Assembly (NCBI GenBank): GCA_027311485.1
Contig: DAICYU010000271.1
Location: 1 to 6,011 of the forward strand
Reading direction: 5' to 3'
DNA length: 6,011 bases
From: Acetobacteraceae bacterium
GTDB taxonomy: Bacteria > Pseudomonadota > Alphaproteobacteria > Acetobacterales > Acetobacteraceae
The position numbers were made by a program, and so were the translations under genes. The notes under the pieces are model-generated. The model was given only the letters and a program-made list of their open reading frames with translations. It ran no database searches and was not told where the DNA came from. Shown here in pieces: positions 1 to 6,011 of this stretch. The stretch's first letter is position 1; every line of letters starts with the position of its first letter.

Positions 1-986
1 GGGCCGCTGAATTCGTCGGCCGGGTGGAGGCGATTGAACACGTCGATATCCGTGCCCGTGTGACAGGCTTCCTGCAGGACATCAGCTTCAAGGAAGGCGA
101 CCTGGTGCAGAAGGGCCAGGTTCTCTACAAGATCGAACCGGACACCTTCGAAGCCGCCGTGCTCCAGGCACGCGGCGCCCTGTACCAGGCGCAGGCGAAA
201 TATGCCAACGCCACAGCGCAGCGCGCCCGGATCGAGGAACTGGTCAAGACCAATACATCGTCCCGCGCGGAACTGGACCGACAGGTGGCGGCGGAAAAAT
301 CGGCGCAAGGAGACGTCATCACGGCCGATGCAAACCTGAAGACCGCGACCATAAACCTCAACTACACCACCATCACCTCTCCCATCACCGGGGTAATCGG
401 GCGCACGAATATCACGGTCGGCAATGTGGTCGGGCCAGACAGCGGACCGCTGACCACGATTGTCAGCCGCGACCCGATGTATGTCACGTTCCCGGTCAGC
501 CAGCGCGAATTCCTCCGGCTGAAGGGTGAGGAGGAACGGCGGAGGCGCCAGGCCGCGCTGGGGGTGCGGATACGCTTTTCCGACGGCTCCCGGTACTCCG
601 AGCCGGGTGAGATCAACTTCGTTGACGTAACGGTCGATCGCGCGACCGATACCGTCATGGTGCGTGCGACCCTGCCGAATCCGCAGGGCATACTGATCGA
701 CGGACAGCTTGTGCGTGTGGCCGTGGAGTCCGAAAAGCCGGAGGAAAAAGTACTGGTGCCGCAGGCCGCGCTGATTGCCGATCAGCAGGGCATCTACGTC
801 TTCGTCGTCGTGGACGGGAAGGCCGTGGTCCAGCGCGTGAAGACCGGCGGTGAATCCGGGTCCTCGGTGATCGTCGATGACGGGCTGAAAGGTGGGGAAC
901 AGGTCATCGTCCAGGGCATGGAAGCGCTGCGGCCGGGCGCGCCCGTCATGGCCAGCCCTGCACCGCCGCCCGCCGACAGGAGCTGA
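1..986 (+). CDS. RND efflux periplasmic adaptor (membrane fusion protein), 5'-truncated
   Basis: This is the periplasmic adaptor of a tripartite RND efflux pump, which bridges the inner-membrane permease and an outer-membrane channel. The frame is open from the first full codon (position 3), and the residues before the GTG at 24 (AAEFVGR) read as normal family sequence. The gene therefore begins upstream, and about 50-70 residues, including the signal peptide or lipobox, are missing. The visible part is 327 residues. It shows a first lipoyl half (VDIRARVTGFL, then EGDLVQKGQVLYKIEP), an alpha-helical hairpin rich in Ala/Gln/Glu, a second lipoyl half (ITSPITGVIGR) and a beta-barrel (DPMYVTFPVSQREF), and it ends in a C-terminal membrane-proximal domain with a Pro/Ala tail. 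The hairpin tip holds R-x3-L-x6-S (codons at 228, 240 and 261), the motif known to dock on TolC-type channels. It is followed after 4 bases by its permease. The family call is secure, but the substrate cannot be read from sequence. Confidence 0.95.
   Translation, partial: AAEFVGRVEAIEHVDIRARVTGFLQDISFKEGDLVQKGQVLYKIEPDTFEAAVLQARGALYQAQAKYANATAQRARIEELVKTNTSSRAELDRQVAAEKSAQGDVITADANLKTATINLNYTTITSPITGVIGRTNITVGNVVGPDSGPLTTIVSRDPMYVTFPVSQREFLRLKGEEERRRRQAALGVRIRFSDGSRYSEPGEINFVDVTVDRATDTVMVRATLPNPQGILIDGQLVRVAVESEKPEEKVLVPQAALIADQQGIYVFVVVDGKAVVQRVKTGGESGSSVIVDDGLKGGEQVIVQGMEALRPGAPVMASPAPPPADRS
978..982 (+). promoter_or_regulatory. Ribosome binding site of the RND permease
   Basis: AGGAG lies 8 bases before the ATG at 991 and overlaps the last codons of the adaptor gene, whose stop is at 984-986. 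This fixes the permease start at 991 rather than at the upstream in-frame start at 892. It also implies translational coupling, with ribosomes ending the adaptor next to the permease start. Confidence 0.8.
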
Positions 987-990
987 CGCG

Positions 991-3900
991 ATGCTGTCAT
1001 CCGTCTTCATCCGTCGGCCACGCCTCGCGGCGGTCATCGCCATCGTCACGACCATCGCCGGCCTGCTGTCGCTGGCTGTGATTCCGATCGCGCAGTACCC
1101 CGACATCGTGCCGCCGCAGGTGTCGGTCACCACGATGTATCCGGGCGCGTCGGCGTCGGTCGTTGAGGCGACCGTTGCGCAGCCGATCGAAAGCCAGATC
1201 GTCGGCGTAGACAAGATGATCTACATGAAGAGCGTCAGCGGCAATGACGGCAGCTACTCGCTCAAGGTATCCTTCGAACTGGGCACCAACCCGGACATCG
1301 ATACCGTCAACGTCAACAATCGCGTCCAGGTCGCCCTGTCGAAACTGCCCGAGGATGTTCGCCGCCAGGGCATAACCGTCAAAAAGCAATCCTCCGCCCT
1401 GCTGGGCGTGATCGCCCTGTATTCGCCCAAACAGACCCATGATGAGCTGTTCATTTCGAACTACGCGACGATCAACCTGCTGGATCAGATCAAAAGCACG
1501 CCCGGGGTCGGCGACGCCGCGCTGTTCGGCCCGCAGGACTATTCGATGCGGGCCTGGGTGCGCACCGACCGTTTGACCGGCCTGAATCTGACAACCGCGG
1601 ACATCATCAACGCCATCCAGGCCCAGAACGTCCAGGCCGCCGTCGGGCGCCTCGGCGCTCGGCCGACCGGCAGCGATCAGCAGCTTCAGCTCAATATCCA
1701 GACGAAGGGGCGGCTCACCACGCCGGCGGAGTTCGAACAGATCGTGATCCGCACCAATCCGGACGGGTCCGTGCTGCGCCTGGGCGATGTCGCACGCCTG
1801 GAACTCGGCGCGGCGAACCTCGACCGCTCAACACGCCTGAACGGGTCACCGGCCGCCCTGATCGCGGTGTACCAGACGCCTGGCGCCAACGCACTGACGG
1901 CCCTGGGCGGCGTGAAGAAACTGATGACCGACGCGGCCCGCGACTTTCCGGACGACCTGGCCTGGAAGGTGACATACGACCCGACCACCTTCGTGACCGC
2001 CACCATCCATGAGGTGCAGAAGACGCTGATCGAGGCCTTCGTGCTGGTCGTCCTGGTCGTGTACCTGTTCCTCGGCAACCTGCGCGCAACGCTGATCCCG
2101 ACTATCGCAGTGCCCGTCAGCCTGATCGGCACCTTCATCGTGCTGAACGCGATCGGCTATTCCGCCAACACCGTGTCACTGCTGGCGGTCGTTCTCGCCA
2201 TCGGCATCGTGGTCGATGACGCCATCGTGGTGGTGGAGGCGGTGGAACAGGTGATGGAGCATCACCCCGAACTCTCCCCGGCACAGGCCACCACCGCGGC
2301 AATGGGGCAGATCTTCGCCCCGATCATCGCCATCACGCTGGTGCTGTTGTCCGTTTTCGTCCCGGTCGCCTTCATCCCCGGCATCTCCGGGGAGTTGTTC
2401 CGGCAGTTCGCCGTCACCGTGGCGGTGTCGATGTTCCTGTCGGCGATCAACGCGCTGACTCTGTCGCCGGCCTTGTGCGCGCTGTTGCTGCGTCCCCGCC
2501 ATGGGCCGCGCCGGGGCCCGATCGGCGCCCTGATGCGCGGCATCGACTGGGTGCGCGACGGTTATGGCGCGATCGTCGCCCGCCTTGTGCGCATCGCGTT
2601 GATCGGCCTGGTGATGGTGGCCGCGTCGATCGCCGGAATCTGGGTCGTGGGCAAGGTCACCCCCACCGGCTTCCTGCCCGAGGAGGACCAGGGCGCGTTC
2701 TTCGTGATCGTGCAGCTGCCAGACGGCGCATCGATCGGCCGCACGACAGATGTCGTGGCCCAGATCGAAAAAACGCTGAAGCAGGAACCGGCCATCGCCG
2801 ACTACTCGGCCACCATCGGCCTCAATTTCATCGACAACTACTCGCAGCCCAATGCCGCATTCCTGATCGTCTCATTGAAGCCGTTTGAGGACCGGCTGGA
2901 TGCCGCCCAGTCGGCGCCCGCCCTGATCTCTCGGCTGGGCGCCAAGTTCCGCTCGCTCCGCGGCGGACGGGCGGTGCCGCTCGCACCACCGCCGATCATT
3001 GGCCTGGGAACCGGCGGCGGCTTCAGCTACGTGCTGCAGGACACCGGGGGGACCGGCCCGAAGGCCCTGGCGCAGGTGCTGCGCGGCCTGCTGGTGGCGG
3101 CAAACCAGGACCCGAAGCTCAGCCGCGTGTTCAGCACGTTCTCGGCCACCACGCCGTCTGTCTATCTGGATGTGGACCGTGACAAGGCCCAGATCCTGAA
3201 GGTAAAGGTCTCGGACATTTTCCAGGCGCTGCAGGCCTCCCTGGGCGGCTACTACGTCAATGACATGAACCTGTTCGGACGCTCCTGGCAGGTGCAGGTC
3301 CAGGCCGAAGCCGCCGACCGATCCTCGATCGACGATATCTACCGGATCAACGTGCGCAGCGAGGACGGCAAGATGATCCCGTTGCGCAGCCTGGTTGAGG
3401 TCCGCACGATCATCGGCCCGCAGGCACTGATACGATACAATAACAGCCCGGCTGTCACCATCCAGGGAAGCCCTGCCGCCGGCGTTTCGTCGGGTCAGTC
3501 GCTGGCCGCCATGGAACAGGTCGCCGCCCGCAGCCTGCCGCGGGGATATCGCGGCCTGTGGACGGACGTTTCATTCCAGGAGAAACGGGCCGAGGGCAAG
3601 ACCACCATCATCCTCGGGTTCGCCGTCCTGTTCGCCTACCTGTTCCTTGTCGCCCTGTATGAGAGCTGGACCATTCCGGTTCCCGTCCTGCTGTCCGTCA
3701 CGATAGGCGTCCTCGGTTCCTTCGTCGCCATCGTGACGGCCCGCCTGACCCTGGATCTGTACGCACAGATCGGCATGGTGGTGCTGATCGGACTTGCCGC
3801 CAAGAACGGTATCCTGATCGTGGAATTCGCCAAGATGCGGCGCTCGGAAGGAATGCCGTTGCGCGAAGCCGCGACAGAAGGTGCCCGCTTGCGCTTCCGC

Positions 3901-4155
3901 CCGGTCATGATGACATCCTTCGCCTTCATCCTCGGCCTGCTGCCCCTGGTCATCGCAGTCGGCCCATCCCAACTGGCTCGGCGCGATGTCGGCACGCCGG
4001 TCTTCGGCGGCATGCTGTTCGCCTCGTTCCTCGGCATTTTCGCCATCCCGCCGCTTTACGTCCTCTTCCAGCGAATACGGGAGCGTCTTCGCGCGTCCGC
4101 GCGGCCCGAGGCCGCGCAGGCCGAACGAACCGTCCCGGCGGACCACGTGGCCTGA
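991..4155 (+). CDS. RND multidrug efflux permease, AcrB/MexB (HAE1) family
   Basis: This is the inner-membrane, proton-driven, trimeric pump subunit that exports drugs or other amphiphilic compounds through its adaptor and an outer-membrane channel. It is 1054 residues long, the usual HAE1 length, and appears intact. The N-terminus (FIRRP, then TM1 at about 11-30, then PIAQYPDIVPP) and YPGASASVVE are typical. The first large periplasmic loop runs to about residue 340, TM2-TM6 to about 490, TM7 lies near 570, the second periplasmic loop runs to about 870, and TM8-TM12 to about 1027. The proton-relay residues are all present: D409 and D410 in TM4 (VVDDAIVVVE), K938 in TM10 (AAKNGILIVEF), R968 and T975 in TM11. 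They match AcrB D407, D408, K940, R971 and T978. The drug pocket is less aromatic than AcrB's: L137, S606, L611 and I626 stand where AcrB has F136, F610, F615 and F628, while F179 and F613 are kept. The start at 991 is chosen from the ribosome site and the family N-terminus. Substrates are unknown. Confidence 0.97.
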   Translation: MLSSVFIRRPRLAAVIAIVTTIAGLLSLAVIPIAQYPDIVPPQVSVTTMYPGASASVVEATVAQPIESQIVGVDKMIYMKSVSGNDGSYSLKVSFELGTNPDIDTVNVNNRVQVALSKLPEDVRRQGITVKKQSSALLGVIALYSPKQTHDELFISNYATINLLDQIKSTPGVGDAALFGPQDYSMRAWVRTDRLTGLNLTTADIINAIQAQNVQAAVGRLGARPTGSDQQLQLNIQTKGRLTTPAEFEQIVIRTNPDGSVLRLGDVARLELGAANLDRSTRLNGSPAALIAVYQTPGANALTALGGVKKLMTDAARDFPDDLAWKVTYDPTTFVTATIHEVQKTLIEAFVLVVLVVYLFLGNLRATLIPTIAVPVSLIGTFIVLNAIGYSANTVSLLAVVLAIGIVVDDAIVVVEAVEQVMEHHPELSPAQATTAAMGQIFAPIIAITLVLLSVFVPVAFIPGISGELFRQFAVTVAVSMFLSAINALTLSPALCALLLRPRHGPRRGPIGALMRGIDWVRDGYGAIVARLVRIALIGLVMVAASIAGIWVVGKVTPTGFLPEEDQGAFFVIVQLPDGASIGRTTDVVAQIEKTLKQEPAIADYSATIGLNFIDNYSQPNAAFLIVSLKPFEDRLDAAQSAPALISRLGAKFRSLRGGRAVPLAPPPIIGLGTGGGFSYVLQDTGGTGPKALAQVLRGLLVAANQDPKLSRVFSTFSATTPSVYLDVDRDKAQILKVKVSDIFQALQASLGGYYVNDMNLFGRSWQVQVQAEAADRSSIDDIYRINVRSEDGKMIPLRSLVEVRTIIGPQALIRYNNSPAVTIQGSPAAGVSSGQSLAAMEQVAARSLPRGYRGLWTDVSFQEKRAEGKTTIILGFAVLFAYLFLVALYESWTIPVPVLLSVTIGVLGSFVAIVTARLTLDLYAQIGMVVLIGLAAKNGILIVEFAKMRRSEGMPLREAATEGARLRFRPVMMTSFAFILGLLPLVIAVGPSQLARRDVGTPVFGGMLFASFLGIFAIPPLYVLFQRIRERLRASARPEAAQAERTVPADHVA

Positions 4156-4165
4156 TGCGTAGGCC
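4149..4165 (+). other. Small hairpin over the permease stop codon
   Basis: GGCCT and AGGCC pair across a 7-base loop, and the stop codon (4153-4155) lies at the loop edge. No T-run follows, so it is not a convincing Rho-independent terminator. Readthrough into the next gene is plausible. A 5-bp stem in GC-rich DNA may be chance. Confidence 0.25.
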
Positions 4166-4205
4166 GGACTGAACAAGACGATCCAATCAGACGATTGCAC
4201 CTGCA

Positions 4206-4211
4206 TATATT
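4206..4211 (+). promoter_or_regulatory. Possible -10 element in the 93-base gap before the membrane protein gene
   Basis: TATATT sits in a short AT-richer patch (about 4204-4213) inside an otherwise GC-rich gap, 43 bases before the ATG at 4249. The hexamer is close to a sigma-70 -10 consensus, but I find no good -35 box 16-18 bases upstream (CCAATC at 4183). It may be a weak or activator-dependent promoter, or just local composition. Confidence 0.2.
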
Positions 4212-4232
4212 TCAGATCGCCCCGCCGATATC

Positions 4233-4238
4233 AGGGAG
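4233..4238 (+). promoter_or_regulatory. Ribosome binding site of the four-helix membrane protein
   Basis: AGGGAG lies 10 bases before the ATG at 4249. This favours that start over the in-frame TTG at 4195, which would add 18 residues and has no comparable site. Confidence 0.6.
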
Positions 4239-4248
4239 TCCCATTCAC

Positions 4249-4821
4249 ATGGTAGACAGAGCGCAGGATGGCGAAACGTTACCCCCGTCGCGCGGCAGCC
4301 GCTGGGATCGCGTAAAGGAAGTTGCCTTCGATGAGGCAAGACGCTTCGCGATCATGTTCCTCTATCTGTGGTTCATGTTCGGGCTGTTCAGCCTGCATGA
4401 ACGGATCGTGCTGCGTGAACGGGGACTGAGCTTCTCCGAGCAGGGATGGGCCATTGTCAATGCGCTCGTATTGGCAAAAGTCATGCTGGTGCTGGAGAAA
4501 CTGCGTCCCGGCCGCCAGAGGCAGGACCGGCCGCTGATCTATCCCATCCTGCAGGAAGCGCTGCTGTTCGCGTTCGTGTTCATCTGCTTTCATGTGGTGG
4601 AGGGTGTCGTCGTCGGCCTGATTGAGGGCAAGACCTTCGACGCCAGTATCCCGGTGGTCGGCGGTGGCGGCATCGCCGGTGTTTTGTGCGTGGCCGTCAT
4701 CATGTTCGTCGCGCTGATCCCGTTTTTCGCCTTCCGCGAGCTCAGCCGGGCGCTCGGCCCCGAACGGCTGAATGCGATCCTGTTCCGGACTCGCCGCAAT
4801 CAGCCCGCCACCGGCTTGTGA
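4249..4821 (+). CDS. Uncharacterised four-helix integral membrane protein
   Basis: I do not recognise a named family. It resembles short conserved hypothetical membrane proteins seen in alphaproteobacteria. It has 190 residues: a hydrophilic, charged N-terminus (1-31) and hydrophobic segments at about 33-49 (FAIMFLYLWFMFGLFSL), 66-83, 97-124 and 143-162, then a basic tail (FRTRRNQ). There is no signal peptide cleavage site, cysteine pair or nucleotide-binding motif. Polar residues near the membrane stand out: H50-E51 after TM1, E83-K84 after TM2, E103, H115 and E118 within the long third segment, and R163-E164 after TM4. A glycine run (VVGGGGIAG, about 137-145) precedes TM4. It lies 93 bases after the RND permease and 76 bases before the dehydrogenase on the same strand, so cotranscription is possible but a role in efflux is unproven. 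The reading frame is well supported by its coherent hydropathy and by its ribosome site. Function is unknown. Confidence 0.85.
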   Translation: MVDRAQDGETLPPSRGSRWDRVKEVAFDEARRFAIMFLYLWFMFGLFSLHERIVLRERGLSFSEQGWAIVNALVLAKVMLVLEKLRPGRQRQDRPLIYPILQEALLFAFVFICFHVVEGVVVGLIEGKTFDASIPVVGGGGIAGVLCVAVIMFVALIPFFAFRELSRALGPERLNAILFRTRRNQPATGL

Positions 4822-4864
4822 ACCTGCTTCGCTAACGCCCGCAACGCCGCGTCCATGTTGCGCC

Positions 4865-4888
4865 CCTGTCGCACCCGCACCGGACAGG
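4865..4888 (+). promoter_or_regulatory. Hairpin covering the Shine-Dalgarno of the dehydrogenase gene
   Basis: CCTGTC (4865-4870) can pair with GACAGG (4883-4888) across a 12-base loop. The 3' arm contains most of the AGGA ribosome site (4886-4889), which lies 8 bases before the ATG at 4898. A competing stem, TGCG (4859-4862) with CGCA (4870-4873), would break the first stem. The layout would suit translational control, but a 6-bp stem at this GC content can also arise by chance. Confidence 0.3.
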
Positions 4889-4897
4889 AAACAGAGC

Positions 4898-5758
4898 ATG
4901 AATGACCGTCCAACCGCACCGATGAAACCGCAAAGCCAGTCCCAGGTCCCTGGCCGCATCGATCCGATGTCACCCAAGCCGGACCACGGCGAGCACAGCT
5001 ACAAAGGGTCCGGCCGCCTCGCCGGCAAATCCGCCATCATAACAGGCGGTGACAGCGGCATTGGCCGGGCCGTTGCGATCGCATTTGCGCGGGAAGGCGC
5101 CGACGTGCTGATTGCATACCTCTCCGAACATGACGATGCCAACGAAACCGCCAGCTGGGTGAAGGACGCTGGTCGCAGGGCTGAACTGATCGCAGGCGAC
5201 ATCGCCAACCCCGCCCATTGCCGGGAGATTGTGAACAAGGCCGTCCAGGCCTTCGGCCGCGTCGACATCCTGGTGAACAATGCGGCATTCCAGATGACCC
5301 ACGAGTCGATCGACGACATTACCGATACGGAATGGGATTACACGTTCGCCGTCAACATCGGCGCCATGTTCCGCATCACCAAGGCGACCGTGCCGCACAT
5401 GAAGCCGGGCAGTGCCATCGTCAACACTACCTCGATCAAGGCCGATACGCCGAAGCCGACGCTGCTGGCCTATGCCGCGACCAAGGCGGCGATCCAGGAT
5501 TTCACCGGCGGCCTGGCACAGCTTCTTGCCGGGAAGGGCATCCGCGCCAACTGCGTCGCGCCCGGGCCGATCTGGACCCCGCTGATCCCATCCACCATGC
5601 CACCGGATCAGGTGGAGAGTTTTAGCAGGTCGGTGCCGATGAAGCGCCCCGGGCAGCCGGCCGAACTCGCGCCGGTGTATGTCATGCTGGCGTCGAATGA
5701 GGCCAGCTATGTCTCTGGCGCAACGGTCGCGGTGACCGGGGGCAGGCCGCTGATCTGA
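4898..5758 (+). CDS. Short-chain dehydrogenase/reductase, YghA-like, with N-terminal extension
   Basis: This is a soluble NAD(P)-dependent oxidoreductase of the classical SDR superfamily, 286 residues long. The Rossmann fold starts near residue 43 and carries the dinucleotide-binding loop TGGDSGIG (49-56), D101 for adenine contact, and NNAA (127-130, the NNAG-type motif). The catalytic tetrad N153, S179, Y192, K196 is complete (YAATK at 192-196), followed by PGPIWT (222-227). The first 40 residues form a polar, Pro-rich extension ending in KPDHGEHSYKGSGRL, which is characteristic of the E. coli YghA / Bacillus general-stress SDR group. The C-terminal GQPAELAPVYVMLAS also matches that group. 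The substrate is not known for most members, so only an aldehyde/ketone or alcohol redox reaction can be inferred. The start at 4898 is chosen because AGGA lies 8 bases upstream and the family extension begins there. The open frame back to 4772 overlaps the previous gene and is not needed. Confidence 0.93.
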   Translation: MNDRPTAPMKPQSQSQVPGRIDPMSPKPDHGEHSYKGSGRLAGKSAIITGGDSGIGRAVAIAFAREGADVLIAYLSEHDDANETASWVKDAGRRAELIAGDIANPAHCREIVNKAVQAFGRVDILVNNAAFQMTHESIDDITDTEWDYTFAVNIGAMFRITKATVPHMKPGSAIVNTTSIKADTPKPTLLAYAATKAAIQDFTGGLAQLLAGKGIRANCVAPGPIWTPLIPSTMPPDQVESFSRSVPMKRPGQPAELAPVYVMLASNEASYVSGATVAVTGGRPLI

Positions 5759-5946
5759 CGGGTCGGCATCCGCTCCGTCTCAGCGGACGGGTGTCCGCGT
5801 GGACCAGGACATGCAACCGCCGGCAGGTCGGGACTGGCATCGCTGTTGCCGCGACCGCCATCATCGCCTCCGGCGGCCCGGACCGCTCCGCCGGTCCATG
5901 CGCCGCCGCGGATCGAAACCCGATTAACCGATCGCCTGGGATAGGC
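5759..5946. other. Structured intergenic region between the dehydrogenase and a probable next gene
   Basis: There is no convincing gene in this stretch. It holds several GC-rich inverted repeats: TCCGCT/AGCGGA (5769-5787), GCGGAC/GTCCGC (5783-5798), CCGGCGG/CCGCCGG (5870-5894) and GGACCG/CGGTCC (5880-5897). The first two share an arm, as do the last two, so each pair gives alternative structures. None is followed by a T-run. No clear promoter is visible. Confidence 0.5.
5783..5798 (+). terminator. Possible hairpin terminator after the dehydrogenase gene
   Basis: GCGGAC and GTCCGC form a 6-bp stem with a GGGT tetraloop, 24 bases after the dehydrogenase stop. The position suits transcription termination, but GTGG rather than a T-run follows, so a classical Rho-independent terminator is not supported. 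Confidence 0.3.
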
Positions 5947-6011
5947 ATGGCCGAACGACAGGCGCACAAACGGCAGCCGTATAACGGTTTCGAGATCATC
6001 CATTATCCCCC
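5947..6011 (+). CDS. Start of a probable small gene, 3'-truncated by the window
   Basis: The ATG at 5947 opens a frame of 21 codons that runs off the window end. The residues MAERQAHKRQPYNGFEIIHY read like a genuine N-terminus: basic and polar at first, then a beta-strand-like NGFEIIHY. Only weak ribosome-site candidates precede it (GGGAT at 5938-5942 and AGG at 5943-5945, both too close). The frame is also open upstream to a GTG at 5791, so a longer protein of unknown nature is possible, though GC-rich DNA often leaves frames open. I cannot assign a family. Confidence 0.4.
   Translation, partial: MAERQAHKRQPYNGFEIIHYP

Noticed and set aside
24..26. GTG at 24 as the start of the adaptor
   Set aside because: The frame continues upstream with family-typical residues and there is no signal peptide after 24. 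The gene is truncated by the window edge.
892..990. N-terminal extension of the permease from an upstream in-frame start
   Set aside because: It overlaps the adaptor gene in another frame, encodes an Arg/Pro-rich non-family sequence, and a good ribosome site precedes the ATG at 991.
4143..4150. Palindrome CCACGTGG at the end of the permease gene
   Set aside because: It is a single 8-base palindrome inside coding sequence with no partner copy, so it is expected by chance.
3571..4206. Minus-strand open frame (211 codons) opposite the permease 3' end
   Set aside because: It is the antisense shadow of a strongly conserved RND coding region and lacks protein-like features.
4195..4248. TTG start of the membrane protein
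   Set aside because: It has no ribosome site, a rare start codon and a nondescript extension. The ATG at 4249 has AGGGAG upstream.
4772..4897. Extended N-terminus of the dehydrogenase overlapping the previous gene
   Set aside because: The Cys/Pro-rich sequence is unlike the family, while the ATG at 4898 has a ribosome site and the known extension.
4279..4977. Long minus-strand open frame (232 codons) opposite the membrane protein
   Set aside because: Its composition (His/Asp/Gln-rich) is typical of the antisense of a GC-rich gene, and it has no recognisable domain. The + strand frame has coherent membrane segments.
5811..5927. Small + strand ORF (38 codons) in the final spacer
   Set aside because: It is extremely Arg-rich, its AGGA is only 1 base from the ATG, and it shows no protein-like pattern.
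5682..6003. Two overlapping minus-strand open frames at the right edge
   Set aside because: They overlap the dehydrogenase 3' end and each other, have Arg/Pro/Ala-rich composition and no clear ribosome site. The + strand reading at 5947 looks more protein-like, though a minus-strand gene cannot be fully excluded.
1..6011. CRISPR arrays, insertion sequences, tRNA or rRNA genes
   Set aside because: I saw no regularly spaced repeats, transposase-like proteins, terminal inverted repeats flanked by target duplications, or RNA gene signatures on either strand.

Overview
The window is GC-rich (about 63% by eye) and densely coded. All supported genes lie on the + strand. Codon use and protein type suggest a Gram-negative alphaproteobacterium. 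An acetic-acid-bacterium/Rhodospirillales relative is my best guess, but no taxonomic marker is present.

Layout. Positions 1-986 hold the 3' part of a periplasmic adaptor (membrane fusion protein) gene whose beginning lies outside the window. Four bases later, 991-4155 encodes a full-length inner-membrane RND permease of the AcrB/MexB (HAE1) class. The pair forms a tightly coupled operon for two of the three parts of a multidrug-type efflux pump. No outer-membrane channel gene is visible, although the adaptor carries a TolC-docking type motif. After a 93-base gap, 4249-4821 encodes a 190-residue, probably four-helix membrane protein of unknown function. After another 76 bases, 4898-5758 encodes a short-chain dehydrogenase/reductase of the YghA-like type, which has an N-terminal extension and an intact catalytic tetrad. 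The last 253 bases hold several GC-rich hairpins and, from 5947, the probable start of a further + strand gene cut by the window end.

How they fit together. The adaptor and permease almost certainly act as one proton-driven export machine. The four-helix protein and the reductase follow on the same strand and could be cotranscribed, but nothing in the sequence ties their function to the pump. The region looks largely ordinary. The points most worth a second look are the uncharacterised membrane protein, the non-AcrB-like drug pocket of the permease, the missing outer-membrane partner and the structured 3' end.
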